Source of the DNA: Apus apus
Lineage: Eukaryota; Chordata; Aves; Apodiformes; Apodidae
Assembly: GCF_020740795.1 (NCBI RefSeq)
Contig: NC_067295.1
Location: forward strand, 930,501-994,500
Reading direction: 5' to 3'
DNA: 64,000 bases
Notes under the pieces: model-generated
Databases searched by the model: none
What the model saw: the letters and a program-made list of their open reading frames with translations, nothing else
What the model was told of the DNA's origin: nothing
Position numbers and translations under genes: made by a program
In this document: piece after piece, positions 24,191 through 36,052 of the stretch
Position numbering within the stretch: the stretch's first letter is position 1
Layout of the letters: the number at the start of each line of letters is the position of its first letter

Positions 24191-25599
24191 CCAGGCAGTG
24201 TCCCAGCCCTGCATCAGATCCACGTGCTGACAAAAACATGGTGCAGACCCATGGCCAGGCCTGATGCAAATTTAATTGAATGGGAATAAGATGTATTTTA
24301 TGTCCTTAAAGCATGTTAAGCGCTTGGAAGTTAATTGGTATTTAATTAGCATAAATTAAGCTCTTTAATAATACTCAGAGAAAAACAATGCAGTATTACA
24401 GATCCTTATGAGAAGTCACCCTGACGAATTAAAAATGAATGGGCTGCACAGGGCAGCAGCCAAACAGGGAAGCACACGTGGCCGTGCATGGGCCATCCCC
24501 CCCCTCCTGCCCCCTCTCCTGCCCCCAAGGACTAGAGCAGCGGTCGGGTGGGCAGCATCCCGGCCCCCTGGGACTGCAGCCCTGGGCACTCAGCCCCCAG
24601 GAGAAGGGCCCTGGAGCCGGAGCACAGGGGGGAGACGGGGAGCAGGAGGAAGCCGGGGTGGGGGAAGGGAGCTGGGGTGCGGGATGGAGCTGGGTGCAGG
24701 GGCAGCTGCAGCCATAAGCGTGTTTCCTGCGGCGCCGCGGGGCTGAGCTTCCTCTCGAAAGGGGAAGATGGTCTTGCCTGCAGCCCCGTTCTTGCAGGGC
24801 TCTGCACCCCGAGGGGCGGCCGGGGCACCCATGGGGGCTCCCCACCGTCCCCAGCTCCCACCAGCACCAGCTCCCAGGGTCCCTCTGGGAAGGAAGCTAT
24901 GACTTTTCTCCTTGTTTGGTTTGGCATTTTTTGTCGCGTTGCCGTGACAACCGTCCTAGTGACATCTTCATGCTATTTCTCTCCTTCTGGGGGTTGCATC
25001 ATTTTCCTTCCTGAATGCGCAGCTGCCTGCACCCGGCTCACCTGGGGCCCGGGCAGCCCACCCCGGGGTACCGCACCCCCTGCCCAGCCCCTCAGAGCTG
25101 CCTGGGGGAACACGCCCGCCCTGAGCCAGGGAGGCTTTCATTCCGGCATTTCCGCCCCCCAGCACCTCCACAGCCTTGCTCTCCTCTAAACAAGAACATC
25201 TTTCCGTGTGCGTCTGTGGGTCACCTCTCGGGCTGGGGGAAAAAAAGCAAGCCAGCTGAAAACAGAGAGGTGACATTGTGCAGGGCTCTGCCAGCCCCGC
25301 GGGGACATCAGAAAGCCGGGAACCTCCTCCCTGCCACAGCAACAGCTTCTCTGCCTCTGCCTGGAGCAGCCCAGGAGGAGGGGTAGGGAGCATTTGGTTT
25401 GCCCAGGGGTTTCTCCTGGAACCGCCGGCAGCCGGAGCCCTGCACCCTGGGAGGGTGCTCTCCTCCTCCCTGCCGCTCCGGGTGAGCCGAATCCCGAGCA
25501 CAGGATGCCTGGGAGAGGCAGAGGGGGTGGGGGTGGTGAGGGGCAGGAGCAGGGGACTTCACGCCAGTGCCCAGTGTGCCCGTGGCCCTGCACCTGGCA

Positions 25600-28500
25600 T
25601 CACTTCAGGAACAGGCGGGTGGTCCGGTCGCCCATCAGGAGCCTTTGGGAAGGCAAAAAAGAAGGAGAAACTCTTGGTCAGTGTTTTTGCCATTGCAAGT
25701 GTGCAACAGAAACCCAGAAACAGCCCAGTGCCAGCCCATGTCTGGATTCACCCCACACAAAGACACAGATGGAGCTAACACATGGATTTGGAGACTGGTT
25801 TGGTCTTTGCTGTCACCCTCTCCTCACAGGGAAGAGAAAGGAAAGGAGTCTCCAGCATTTGGACATCTCTCTAGAAAAACAGGTGCTTGCAGCCCAGACC
25901 CAGGGAGCAGGGAAGGAGCCTGTGCAGAGTCCCTGGGGAGGCAGCAGGGTGGGAAAGGGGGGTCCACCTGTGTGGCACCACATACCTCACCAGGACACCG
26001 CTGAGGAGGGCAGCAACCATGGGCCCTACCCAGTAAACCCAGTGATAGTCCCAGTAATTTGCTACCACAGCTGGCCCAAAGGCTCTGGCAGGATTCATGC
26101 AGGCTCCAGAAACACCACCTCTGAAAGAGAAAAAAAACATCTGCATCAGGCCTGCAGGACATGAGAGGGGCACCCAACCCTCTCACTGCTGGGACAGAGG
26201 GGCAGCAGCACACCCCTCCTGGGACTCCTTGATGGGGTCTGGGCCCTGCTCTGGGTGGGTGGCAGTCTGAGACTATCCTGGCCCCCCACCCTGGCATAGC
26301 TCTGGGAGCCTGGGAACAGTTTGCCCTGGCAGTGTAAGGAAGCTCAGAGCCAAGTGGCTGCTCTCTGGCAGGCACCTGCCCTTGCTCACAAGCATTTCCA
26401 AGCTATTGGGGAAAATCTGGGACTGAAACTCTAGTGCAGAGTCTGTTTTGGGGCTTACGGGGAGCTGGGCTTTTAAAGAGGAGAAGCTCCTTGCCACACG
26501 TGGAAGGAGAGACAACAGCATTTACAGATTAAAGAAAACTGCAACAGATAAATATTTGCCCAGGAGGTTTGTGCAGTGTTTAAATACAATCTGGGAGTCC
26601 CGCTAGAGGGGGCAGTGCCTTAACTAAACAAGCCATTAACATTCATAATTATGTGCACTGGTTATCTGATTGCCGTGGCACAAGACCCAGCTACTCACCC
26701 GCACTGCACAGGTTGAGCTTGGCAGCGTTTCCCGCAGCCACGAGGCCACTGGGCTGGAACAGCTCCAGATAAACCCTCTCCTGTTTGCTCAGGGCTTCCT
26801 ACAACAAACACCACCCGGCGGCTCTTTGGTTTTATCAGCCATGGCAGGTCCTGGTAAGGGCTGCTCTGTCTCAAGTGCCACACGCTGGGCTGGAGGCACC
26901 GGCTGCTCCTGCACTGCCCTGCAGCTCCCCCAGAAGTGTCAAGGGGCCAGTGGCCTCATTCACCGGCCTCTGCAGCGTGCTCAGCTCTCCTCAGCAGCCC
27001 TGGTCCTGTGCCGCGCTGTGAGGGGGCACATTGCACCCCCCCCCATCCCATCCCACCCCATTCCATGCCTGCCCCAGGCACAGGGAGGCCTCACGAGCTC
27101 ACCCTGCCAGGACGGCGGCCGTGACCACGAAGCTGACGTGCAAAGGCACCAGCGGGGTCCTGGTCTTGCCGTTGATGGCTCCCATGCAGACCACGAGGAT
27201 GAGGAAGGTGGTCAGGACAATCTCAGCCACGAGGGCAGCAGGGATCTGCTCGTCGTCCGCGATGCTGCCGAAGGCTCCTCCGTGGGAGGCCACGTACCGC
27301 TGGCTGGTCACCACGGCCTGTGCGGGGGAAGCCCTGTTGGTGCCATCCAGGCTCCATATTGTGGGCTTTAAGGGGCATATGCGCTCGCTGTCAGGACAGC
27401 GTGGGCGGGCGTCGCATCAGGTTAAAGAGGAGCTAATCTCATCGCTTTCCTCCTGAAAGCCAGCCCTGAGCGCCTGGCAAATATAAACACATTAGGGAAG
27501 GCTCTGAGCTTCTCCTGAGATAATGAGGCAGCCACGGCTCTCCCGGTGGGATGAGCCTCACCCAGCCCAGGCGCCGAGGACTGTGCTGCGGGACGCGGGC
27601 TGCCTGGACGCTGGGAGCAGGCAGCACCCAGGCAAACGAACCTCGCAGAGCTCTGCCGTAAGCAGAACTGCAGGCGAGCACCGCCGGGGAAAGTGGCTGG
27701 AGCTGCAGGGGTACCACGTCATGCTGTGCCCAGTTAGTACAGCATGGCAAACCTCTGGAGAACAGCTGCTGGCATGAATGACTTCGCCCTGAGGCACCCC
27801 CACCTGCGTGGCACCCCCGCACCTGGCACCACCAGCCCAGCCTGCAGTGTGGGTGAGATGTCTGAGTCCTGCAGTCAGACCATGAAAACAGGTGGGGGGG
27901 AGGAGTGAGGTTCCCGGACCTCCAAGTGCCAGACAAGCCCCACACCCACACAGCAACCCCTGAGCTGTGTCACCATGTGAGAAATCACCGCTTTTAATGA
28001 CATGCAGAGCCGAGGCACCGGGTGCTCCTCCCTGTCACACGCAGCTGCTGGAGACCCTGGGGCTGGGCAGAAGGTTGGGGCTGGCTAGGCCAGCTCTGGA
28101 GGGGAGACCCTGCACTCCAGCATCAGCCCTGGCTCCCCGGGTGTCCGTACCTTTGCCAAGCCAGCTCCTATCATCCCTCCACAGAGCTGGGAGCCCCAGT
28201 AAGGAAGGAGCATCGTGATGTTCATCCCACCGACCAGCCACACAGCCAAGGACACGGCGGGATTGAAGTGGGCTCCACTGCAAAAGGGAGAGGAGCATCA
28301 GTGAGGAGCTCACCCCCAGGGTGGGGTTCACCCCAGCACGGGGTTCCCTCCATAATTGTGCTTGCCGTGGGCTGGAGCCACAAATGCTTTTTCAGTACTT
28401 CCCTTGCTCTGATACTTGTTTTCCTTAAGTTACTGCTGTGGTGCTGCTCCCTGTTCCTGGCAGGGAACAAGTCCCGGCAAGAGCAGAGCTGGGATCACCT

Positions 28501-30172
28501 CCTGCTGACACCACCCCTGCTGGGCTTTTCTGGGATTTTGGGGGTTTATCTCCCCCTGCTCGATGCAAAACCAAAGGCACACAGGTCCCCCACACCAGCA
28601 CCCTGCCCACCACGGCCCCTGGCAGCAGCTCTTGCCTTATTACCGGACTTTAATCAATCATCTTGAAGACCACGTGCAGGACAAACTCAGATACCTTCTA
28701 ATTAAAACAGATTACCATGGGACACGCATTAATGAACAAGTTTCATAACCAATCAGCCCTAATAATAATTGCTGGTGCAGGCGATGAGTCAGAGTGTCTA
28801 GGAACTATAATTACATCTTCTTCTCCAGATGTAATTAAAGGCCCATCATACCAGAGCAAAAAATTGTGCTGTTTAAGGTAGAAAACATCTTGACTGGACA
28901 GGGCTCTGGCTGCAAATGCCCCCGGGAAGGGTGGGAGCCCTGGAGCTGAAGGAGAACCTGTCTGCAAATAACCCCAGCAGAGCAGCCCTTGGCCCCAGCT
29001 GGGCTCCTCTCAGATGCAAATCTCTAAAGCCTGACTTTAGGCTAAAACAGGACCCTGAGCCAGCTCCTCCTGCCCTTGGAGCTAATGGGGCAGCCCCAGG
29101 ATCCCCGGACCCCTCTGCAGCCCCTCAGCACAACCCCCCGAGCTGCTGCAGCCCCTGGCTGTGCTGGGGGCTCGGGGAGCAGTGACACCCGGCTCAGCTG
29201 CACCCACACACACCCCGCGGGGCACTGAGCCCCGATTGCACCAGCCTCACCCCTTATCCCTCCTAATCAGGGGCTGAGAATTGATCAGTCTGCTTGCTCT
29301 GGGCTCGGGGGCTCACACTGAGCCTGGCCGAGCTGCCCTGCCCTGCCAGGGGGTTTGTGTCCCAGCCCGGCACGGAGCTGGCCAGAGGAAAGGGAAGGAA
29401 ACTCCACAGAGGCTGTTTCAGCTTCTTCCTTCAGGGTAAGCCTGTATCTTAGCGTCAAACAACACCATTTTCAATGAGCAGGTTTGTCTAAAAGTTGCTT
29501 TTGAGGAATTGAAACTATTTGTAAATGGAGTCCAAATTTTCCTCCTGAAAACACGTAGGGGAGAAGCACATTTGGATCAAAGTGTTTTGTTCTGGCATCC
29601 TTATAAAGGAAATGCCTCCTTTCCAGAGCAATGCTTCTGTCCCAGCTTTGACCATTTTTATCAAAAAAGGGCTAGAAATAAAAGGTTGCAATCAAAAGCC
29701 AAGCAAACTCCCCCAAACCCAAGGTGTTATGGACAAACCACCACCTGAGCAGCCATGCTGTTAACTGAGAGGTGATCAGTATTTGGGCAGGAACAGCTCT
29801 AAAGGCAGCAGGTGGGGAGGTGTGGGACAGGAGCATCTCCTGCAGCCGGGCCAGCCCGCCCTGCTGGGGGGTCCCGGGGTGGGGGCAGCAGGCCCTGCTG
29901 CCAGCTCACCCTTACCTGATGTCAGCGGCGGTGGCGATGCTGGCTGCCAGGGCCAGCCCGTGCCCCAGGGCAGGCTGCAGCCTCCCCATGCCCTCCACAT
30001 CCTCCAGCGCCGAGAGGCAGCCCGTGAAGATGAAGAGGGCAGTGCCCAGCAGCTCAGCCACGCAGGGCTGGAGGTACCTCTCGTACCAGTGAGGCTGCGA
30101 GGGCTTGGGCTTGATTTCGATGTCCATCATGGCCTCCTTCCCGAAGGGGTGGCCGCCCTCAGCAGTGGCCAT
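25600..30172 (-). CDS. AQP8: Aquaporin-8 (complete coding sequence, 5 coding exons)
   Basis: Membrane channel for water, and in this subfamily also ammonia and hydrogen peroxide; six-helix MIP fold. Coding exons: 30172-29916, 28277-28151, 27317-27103, 26120-25986 and 25642-25600. All introns are GT-AG and phases close exactly to 258 codons plus TGA; human AQP8 has 261. First NPA at residues 91-93 (GAHFNPAVS), second at 209-211 (SGACMNPAR) with Cys207 two residues before it. The inferred selectivity filter is His71, Ile161, Ala206, Arg212. Helices are visible from about residues 37-56, 66-83, 97-118, 154-176, 188-199 and 228-244, and the C-terminus [11 protein letters not shown] resembles the mammalian tail. 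A CCCCAG acceptor at 30185-30180 implies an upstream, probably non-coding, first exon I could not place. Met15 or Met16 are alternative starts. Confidence 0.95.
28640..28870. promoter_or_regulatory. Candidate conserved regulatory island in AQP8 intron 1
   Basis: AT-rich block inside otherwise GC-rich intron, between coding exons at 29916 and 28277. It is dense in homeodomain/HNF1-like words (TTAATCAATCA, TCTAATTAAAAC, GCATTAATGAAC, GTAATTAAAGG), with an E-box-like CCACGTG and an AP-1-like GATGAGTCAG. Composition contrast and motif clustering suggest a tissue enhancer; conservation was not tested. Confidence 0.35.
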
Positions 30173-30409
30173 GAATGCACTGGGGACAAAGGAGGCAGAG
30201 CCCTGGTGGCACCTGGTCCTGAGATGCTGTTGAGCAGAGGACTGGAGAAGCTGGAGACACAGGCTCAGGTCTGGGAAGGGTCCTGGTGCAGGGATGAGGA
30301 CCCTCGAGGACCACCCCACTTGTCCCACTGGAAGGCTGGCAGGCTCCTCCTGACCTATATGAAGAGGCAGTAGATGGGAGGCTCTACAAGATGGATTGGA
30401 TTTGCATTC

Positions 30410-30412
<3 letters not shown>

Positions 30413-30442
<30 letters not shown>
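30413..30442. repeat. Poly(A)/poly(T) tract, 30 bases
   Basis: Uninterrupted run of 30 A on the plus strand, i.e. T30 reading toward AQP8, about 240 bp upstream of its ATG. It could be the tail of a decayed retroposed copy or a simple repeat. Length is prone to polymerase slippage and assembly error. Confidence 0.95.
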
Positions 30443-30443
<1 letters not shown>

Positions 30444-31414
30444 CAATAAAAGTTGATAGGCCAGCCCCCAGGAATATAAAAGCTCTTTATCACTGCTGTT
30501 CCTTGGTTCAAGGCTTCGCCCTTTTTTCTCCTGGTGGTTTTTCGTTGTTGTTGCTGTTTGAAGGTTTTCTGCCAAGGCTCAGGACGTGACCCCTTTGGTG
30601 CAGACACTCAGCACCTGCACACAGCCCACTGGCCTCCTTCGCCCGGCAGCTTTTACCTGCCAAGAGCAGCACGTGGCAGCAGGACCACGGGGCCACCACG
30701 TGCACGGGGGCACGCACAGAGCCAGCAGCACCCTGGGAAATGGCTGACGTAGCTCTGGGGAGGGAAAAACAACTCCTTGAGAAAAATCCCTCCTGGCCAA
30801 GGCTTGGCTCTCAGTTATTAAATCTGAGCTCAGGCACAACACAGCAGACTGGAGCTTGTCCTGTCATGGGGCAGCTGGGAGCCCTGCAATGCATCAGGAG
30901 GGGGATGCACAAGGAGCAAGGGGGGAGGCTGCACCCTCACAAAGGGTGTCCAGAGGCAGAGGAGGCAAATCAAAACTTCTCAGAGCCAGCCCAGGACTGG
31001 GAGCCATGTCTGGGCTTAGGTGTGGAGGGCAGACACCTCCTCCTAAAGCCACCAGGTGTTGGTGCCCTTGCGCCTGGCAAACATGGGATTTACTTTGTGT
31101 TGCTCCAGTAACAGCTGAAAGGCAAGATCAGCATGGAGAGCTCTTCCTGCCCACCCCAGAGCAGGCAAAGTGAGCAATTCCCCTCAAGTCACCAGAGGAG
31201 CCAGCCTGAGCCACAGTCATAGCCCGGTCCTCTAACCCTCAGCCCACGTCCCACCCCGGGCTCCTGCAGTGGGGGCTGTACCCCCCTTGCAGTGCTCCCC
31301 GGTTCAAGATTGCTGGCAAGGGTGCCTGGAGATCCCCTGGCAGCTTTGGAAGTTGATCCAACACCTAACCCAAAACCTTCCCAAACCCCCACTGCACCCC
31401 ATAAAGAATCATGG

Positions 31415-31585
31415 CCTGGAAAGCCAGAGAAGCTGTGGCTGCCCCATCCCTGCAAGTGTTCAAATCTAAGTTGGATGGGGCTTGGAGCAACCTGGTCTAG
31501 TGTGAGCTGTCCCTGCCCATGGCGGAGGGTTGGAAGCAGATGGTGTTTCAGGTCCCTTTCAACCCAAACCATTCTATGACTCCAC
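31415..31585 (+). mobile_element. CR1 LINE 3' fragment, sense
   Basis: Shows GAAGCTGTGGCTGCCCCATC, GTTGGATGGGGCTTGGAGCA, a GATGGTGTTTCAGGTCCC block and TTTCAACCCAAACCATTCTATGACTC, the characteristic CR1 3' end with ATTCTATGA-type termini. 5'-truncated; sense orientation on the plus strand. Confidence 0.88.
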
Positions 31586-31768
31586 GACTCCAGCCCCAGC
31601 ACAGGCTGTGGAGCTGCAGGTGAGGGGGACTGGCCAAGGCCACAGCCTGGCAGGGGACACCAGGCACTGCTGCACGGCCTGGGCAATGACAGGCACAGCA
31701 GAAACTGCCCTGGAGATGGAAATGCTCTGGTCTCTGGAGCACAGCTGGCACCAAGCAGTGGGAACACT

Positions 31769-31826
31769 CCATCCATCCATCCATCCATCCATCCATCCAT
31801 CCATCCATCCATCCATCCATCCATCC
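31769..31826. repeat. (CCAT)n tetranucleotide microsatellite
   Basis: About 14.5 perfect CCAT units (58 bp). Reading it in reverse gives MDGW-type repeated peptides in all three frames, which are artefacts of the tetranucleotide. Likely polymorphic in length. Confidence 0.98.
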
Positions 31827-34800
31827 CACTGGGGCTGCAGCCCACTCACTGCAGCACTGCCCCTCCTTGAGCAATCGCCTCCCAGGGTCCATGTTTGTGG
31901 TGGGTCATTAAGGGTTGGGGGTTATAGATATTTTTTTCCCTCTTGTAAGCAAGGGTAAAGAATGTCGTGGATGTTTTATGATGTTTTCACAAGACACTGA
32001 GGATGGGAAGGAAATTTCCACTTGCCTGTCCCAGAGGGCTGTTGCTGGCCACCCGACAGACAAGGGTCAGGCCAGAGCTATGAGAGAATCCCAGTTCAGG
32101 CACCTCTACGTGAGCCCCTGTCAACTCATTTCTTCTCCCAAGAGCTTGTTTCCTACAGACAAAAAGTGTGGCAGGAGGTTGTAGAAATCACTGGAACACG
32201 GAGAGCGAGGGCTGGGACTGGCTGGTCCATGGGGATCCTCTTTGAACCCCCTGCATGAACCCATGGATCAGGAAAATACCTGATTCAATCTCATCAGCTT
32301 GCAGAGCACGGGCACCTTCAGCAGGTTTCCAGTAAGTACATGGAATTCACCTGCCACCACATCTCCCAGTGCAACCAGAGGAGGATTCATTGGGAAGGAT
32401 TTTAACTCAGGTAAAAGGAATCCAGGTTTAATTTATTTTTCAGGGCATTTATTACTAGAGATTCATGTAACACATACCCAGGTTTCACCTGCTGCTCATT
32501 CCCAGCAGCTCTCGCCACGCTGCACAAGCCACCCTGGCAGCACATCCCTGCACCAGGGGCTGAGCTGCCCAGACCACCAGCAGACCAGGCAGCAGCATGG
32601 GCAAGCCCCAGGAGCCAGCCCAGGGCTCTGCTGCCCCTGGGCCAGGGCAGAAGCAGCAGAACAGCCACTTCCAGCCACTGCTGCCAGGCAGGAGGCGCGG
32701 GGACACAGCCATGCAGGCTGCAGATGTGTCCCAGCCCAGCCATGGCTTTGCAGCACTGGAAGTCACAGGCCAAAAGTGAAGATTAACCCCTCGTCCTTGG
32801 CTTTTAAACATTTACCATGATTGTTCTGAGAGCAGGGATGTTTGCCTGAGCCTTCTAGAGGAAATGTTCCACAAAGGAGGGAATGTGTTTCCCCCCTGGG
32901 CAGGAGCTCCGGCCAAGCAGCTCTGCCCCGAGTGCCAGCCAGCACTGCCCGGGCATCCCATGTCTGCCACAGGGGACTGACAGAAAAACCTCTGGAGAAA
33001 AGCAGCTTGGGGAATTCAGCACTGTGCAAAACACCAACTGATTTGTTTAGGAAGATTAGGGAGAGGGAGATGTTCCTTGCAGGGCCACAGCTGCTGTGCG
33101 ATGAGCTGAAAAGTTCAGCTGACAGCTTCTTGCCTTTCCTCCTGCAGTCCAGGGAATGCTGCTGTTCTCTAGCCACTGTGTAAGGACAGTTCCAAGGGAA
33201 AATACACTCCTCATATGTAATTCAAGCTGACCTTAAAAACAGGGACAAAACCATAACAATAAAATAAAGATGATTTTTCCAGCACCTGTCACCTGTGGCT
33301 TCTAAAGTGCTCTCAAGTGCATAAATCCTGCCTGAACCTCCTGACAGACAAACGAGGCTGAGTGATCCCCAAATCATCCCTGTGTGCCCAGCACAGAGGC
33401 AGAACTGGAGCTGGCAGCGTGGGAGGGCAGGCGGGTGAAACACAAACCAGCCATGGAGGAATTAACTGGAGTTTTCAGCCATGCTATGCTGAGAAGTGCC
33501 AGGAGAGTGTGCAAGACAGAGGGACACAGGGTTGATGAACATGGTCAGAAAATCCCAGTCCTGGCAAGATGACCTGGGGAAAGCAAGGAGCTTCAGACTA
33601 AGGACTCCACTAAAACTCAAAGGGAACAGCATCACCTCAGCACACACGGGACTGTCCAGATTCTCCCACACAAAGATTTACAGCAGCCATAGACATGATC
33701 TATATTTATCATCAGGAATTGGCAGAGATTGTGTTGGATTTCCCTCCTGTTTACTCTGAACTGTGACCTTCCTGCACTTACAATCCTTGAGCATAATATG
33801 TTTTCCATAACACATAATAAGTGGTTGCTAAAGACCCAATTTGAGCTACTTCTCAATCCAACATTCCTCCTATGTAATTCTGACATTCCTGTGGCTCCAG
33901 CATCTGTCTTTTGTTTAGAGATGCCACTAAAGTGCCAAGAAAGCAACCCTGCTCTTAGCACCTTTTGCCCCTCACGAACAACCTGAAATACTTGGCACCA
34001 AGGTTTGCTCAGGAAGCTGGATGGAAACTGCACTCGTGGGCAAAGACATGGGGCTGAGAACAGATACATCTCTTTGTATTAGCAGACACTTATTTTTGTC
34101 CTTGTTTGTGCTTGCACCAATTTCTTAAATAAGTGGCAACAGCAATTGTGTCAATTCGTATTGGGGTACAATGGTGGTACGAAACAAGCCACAGCTTAGA
34201 GGAATCCTGCTTAGGAACTGTAGAGGACATATCCCATGTCCACTTAACTGGACTGAAAACTTCCTGCCATGTCTCACTCTGCTTCTCTCTGCTTCATCAT
34301 GCAGATCTGCAACCTTTTGTTTGCTTTTCTATATAAACCATCACACCCAACCTCAAAAAAGCACTTGAGCAAACACTTAAGAACATTCTCAAGTGCCATT
34401 AACATTTAACAATGCTTAAGTGCAGGACTTCAGCATATGTGGAGTCTCTGTTGGATCAGAGCCCGTACATTTTACAGGACAGACTTCTCACTGGATGTCT
34501 ATTAAAAAGTCATCAAGCAAATGTTGTGGTGCTGCACGATGGTGGTGCTGCAGGGAAGACCCAAGCACAGCCATCATCCATGGTCAGCTCTTTCAAAAAG
34601 CCATAAAGAAGGCAAAGGCAACTCATTTGACACTGCCTTATCTTTACAGTATTTATCTTAGTTCTAACGATTACACAACTGTTACTGAATGAGAACTTGC
34701 AGAATTATTTGCAGCTCGTAGCAGTGACACAGGTTAGCTGACCTCTGCCCATCTATAGATCCCACCTTGCATAACAGCTGCACTTCAGATCGCTACCGTA

Positions 34801-35969
34801 ACCCTCCAGTGCAGGTGGAAATTTCCAAGGGCTCTTAATACAAATTGGCTGTTGTCAGTTGGAAAGCAGGACAGATTTGGGTCAGTTCTGCGAACACCAG
34901 TGACTGGTTTTTGAGAAGGAAAAATAACCAGAAGGATGAAGCCACACTTAGACCTGAATTCTGGTATTTAACATGAAAATCCACCAAGCTCTCACAGAAG
35001 GGACAGATGCTCCGAGCCCCACCCAGCACAAGTGCACATCTTCCCTCAAACACCCAACTCTTGGCTCCCTACAATTATCCCACAAGGCCGACTGCAACGG
35101 AACATTTCTGTCCTCAATGACCAGATTTCCCTGTGCCCCAGAGACCTGAAAAATCTTGCAAGCACGAAATGAGGAACTGGTAACTCTGCAGAGAAGCTGG
35201 AAATGCTACTTGCTAGCCTAACAACTGCTCTTCATTCAGTTCCTAGAGCTGGATAAGCCCTGAAAGAAACTAAATAATTGAATTTTCTAGCAAGGGACTT
35301 CTTTTACCCATCTTTTAAGAGTGAGTGGGCAATGCTCAAGCATGGCTAAAGTGGATGGAAGACAGGCACAGTGAAGTGTAATCACCTAAACTGTGGGTGA
35401 AGCTTGGATCAACATCCAGGACTAAGCATGGAGCAGACAGGAGGATTTTCTTGTACCTGTCTGGAACAATTTGTGACAGGCATCTCAAAGGCAGAGAAGG
35501 ACCACGTGCTCCAGCTCCCTCGGTTTGCCATGGCAACTGGACTCAGCATCCTCCTTGTGCAAATGCTTCACAACTGCAGACACAGGGAGAAGCAGAGGCT
35601 TAACAGCATCTCGCTTCAAGAACAGCAAGTATGACCAGCCACAACTGCCCTGGCTGCCCGGGTAGAGCTCCTTCAGCAGGACCTTCATCTGCCCACACAC
35701 CCTGTAGCCCAGACCCTGGTGCTGCCAGGTCAGTCTCCTTTCAAAGCCCCACATAGGGCCACAGCCAGCCTGGCTGTTGTCCTTGCTGGAGGTCCCATGT
35801 CACATACCCTCTCTAAAGGCACAGCACAAAGAAGGACAGCCTGACTACCCACTCTGCAGCTGAAACAGGACAAGGGGGAGATACAACTTTTCAGGTGCTC
35901 CACAACAGCAACTGCATGAGGAACATCACAGGCTCCTCACTGTAGGAGACTCAGTGGAGAACTCTTCCT

Positions 35970-36052
35970 ATTGATGACATCCTGCTCTAGAGGGGGGTTA
36001 GACTAGATGATCTGCAGAGGTCTCTTCCAACCCCAAACACTTTGTGATCAGT
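35970..36052 (+). mobile_element. CR1 LINE 3' terminal fragment, sense
   Basis: Contains GGGGGGTTAGACTAGATGAT, then CTGCAGAGGTCTCTTCCAACCCC and a tail ending TTTGTGATCAG. The GACTAGATGATCT...GAGGTC...TTCCAACCC word order is the classic CR1 3' end. It belongs to a different subfamily from the copies at 24.1, 31.5 and 57.6 kb, which carry GATGGTCTTTAAGGTCC instead. Confidence 0.8.

Larger units (their letters stand above)
12861..25599. other. Intergenic region between PRKCB and AQP8, no supported gene
   Basis: About 12.7 kb with no recognisable coding exons on either strand. It contains a T run at 15562-15578, an antisense CR1 fragment (20791-21005), a sense CR1 fragment (24022-24190), a CpG-rich stretch at about 19130-20460, a G-rich stretch at 20261-20303, and several AT-rich, TAAT-dense islands (13440-13560, 21237-21400, 24255-24440). 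The left end must hold PRKCB upstream regulatory DNA and the right end the AQP8 3' UTR. No AATAAA in AQP8 orientation lies close downstream of its stop; an ATTAAA sits at about 24363-24368. Confidence 0.6.

Noticed and set aside
26595-26618. CTCF-like word CCGCTAGAGGGGGCAGTG in AQP8 intron 3
   Set aside because: Core spacing is off: two extra G before the C give mismatches at strongly constrained positions, so a CTCF call is not supported.
26670-27371. 233-codon plus-strand open frame
   Set aside because: Antisense shadow of AQP8 exon 3 and its flanks; the minus strand carries the conserved channel sequence.
30474-30481. TATAAAAG on the plus strand
   Set aside because: Wrong strand for AQP8, and no plus-strand gene starts nearby; likely chance in AT-rich DNA next to the A30 tract.
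29912-30607. 231-codon minus-strand frame that would extend AQP8 at its N-terminus
   Set aside because: It runs through the T30 tract as polyphenylalanine and across a good splice acceptor at 30180; the ATG at 30172 gives a protein of the family's normal length.
31189-31845. Minus-strand frames with MDGW repeats, resembling a repeat protein
   Set aside because: Produced by the (CCAT)n microsatellite, which is open in all frames; the rest is CR1.
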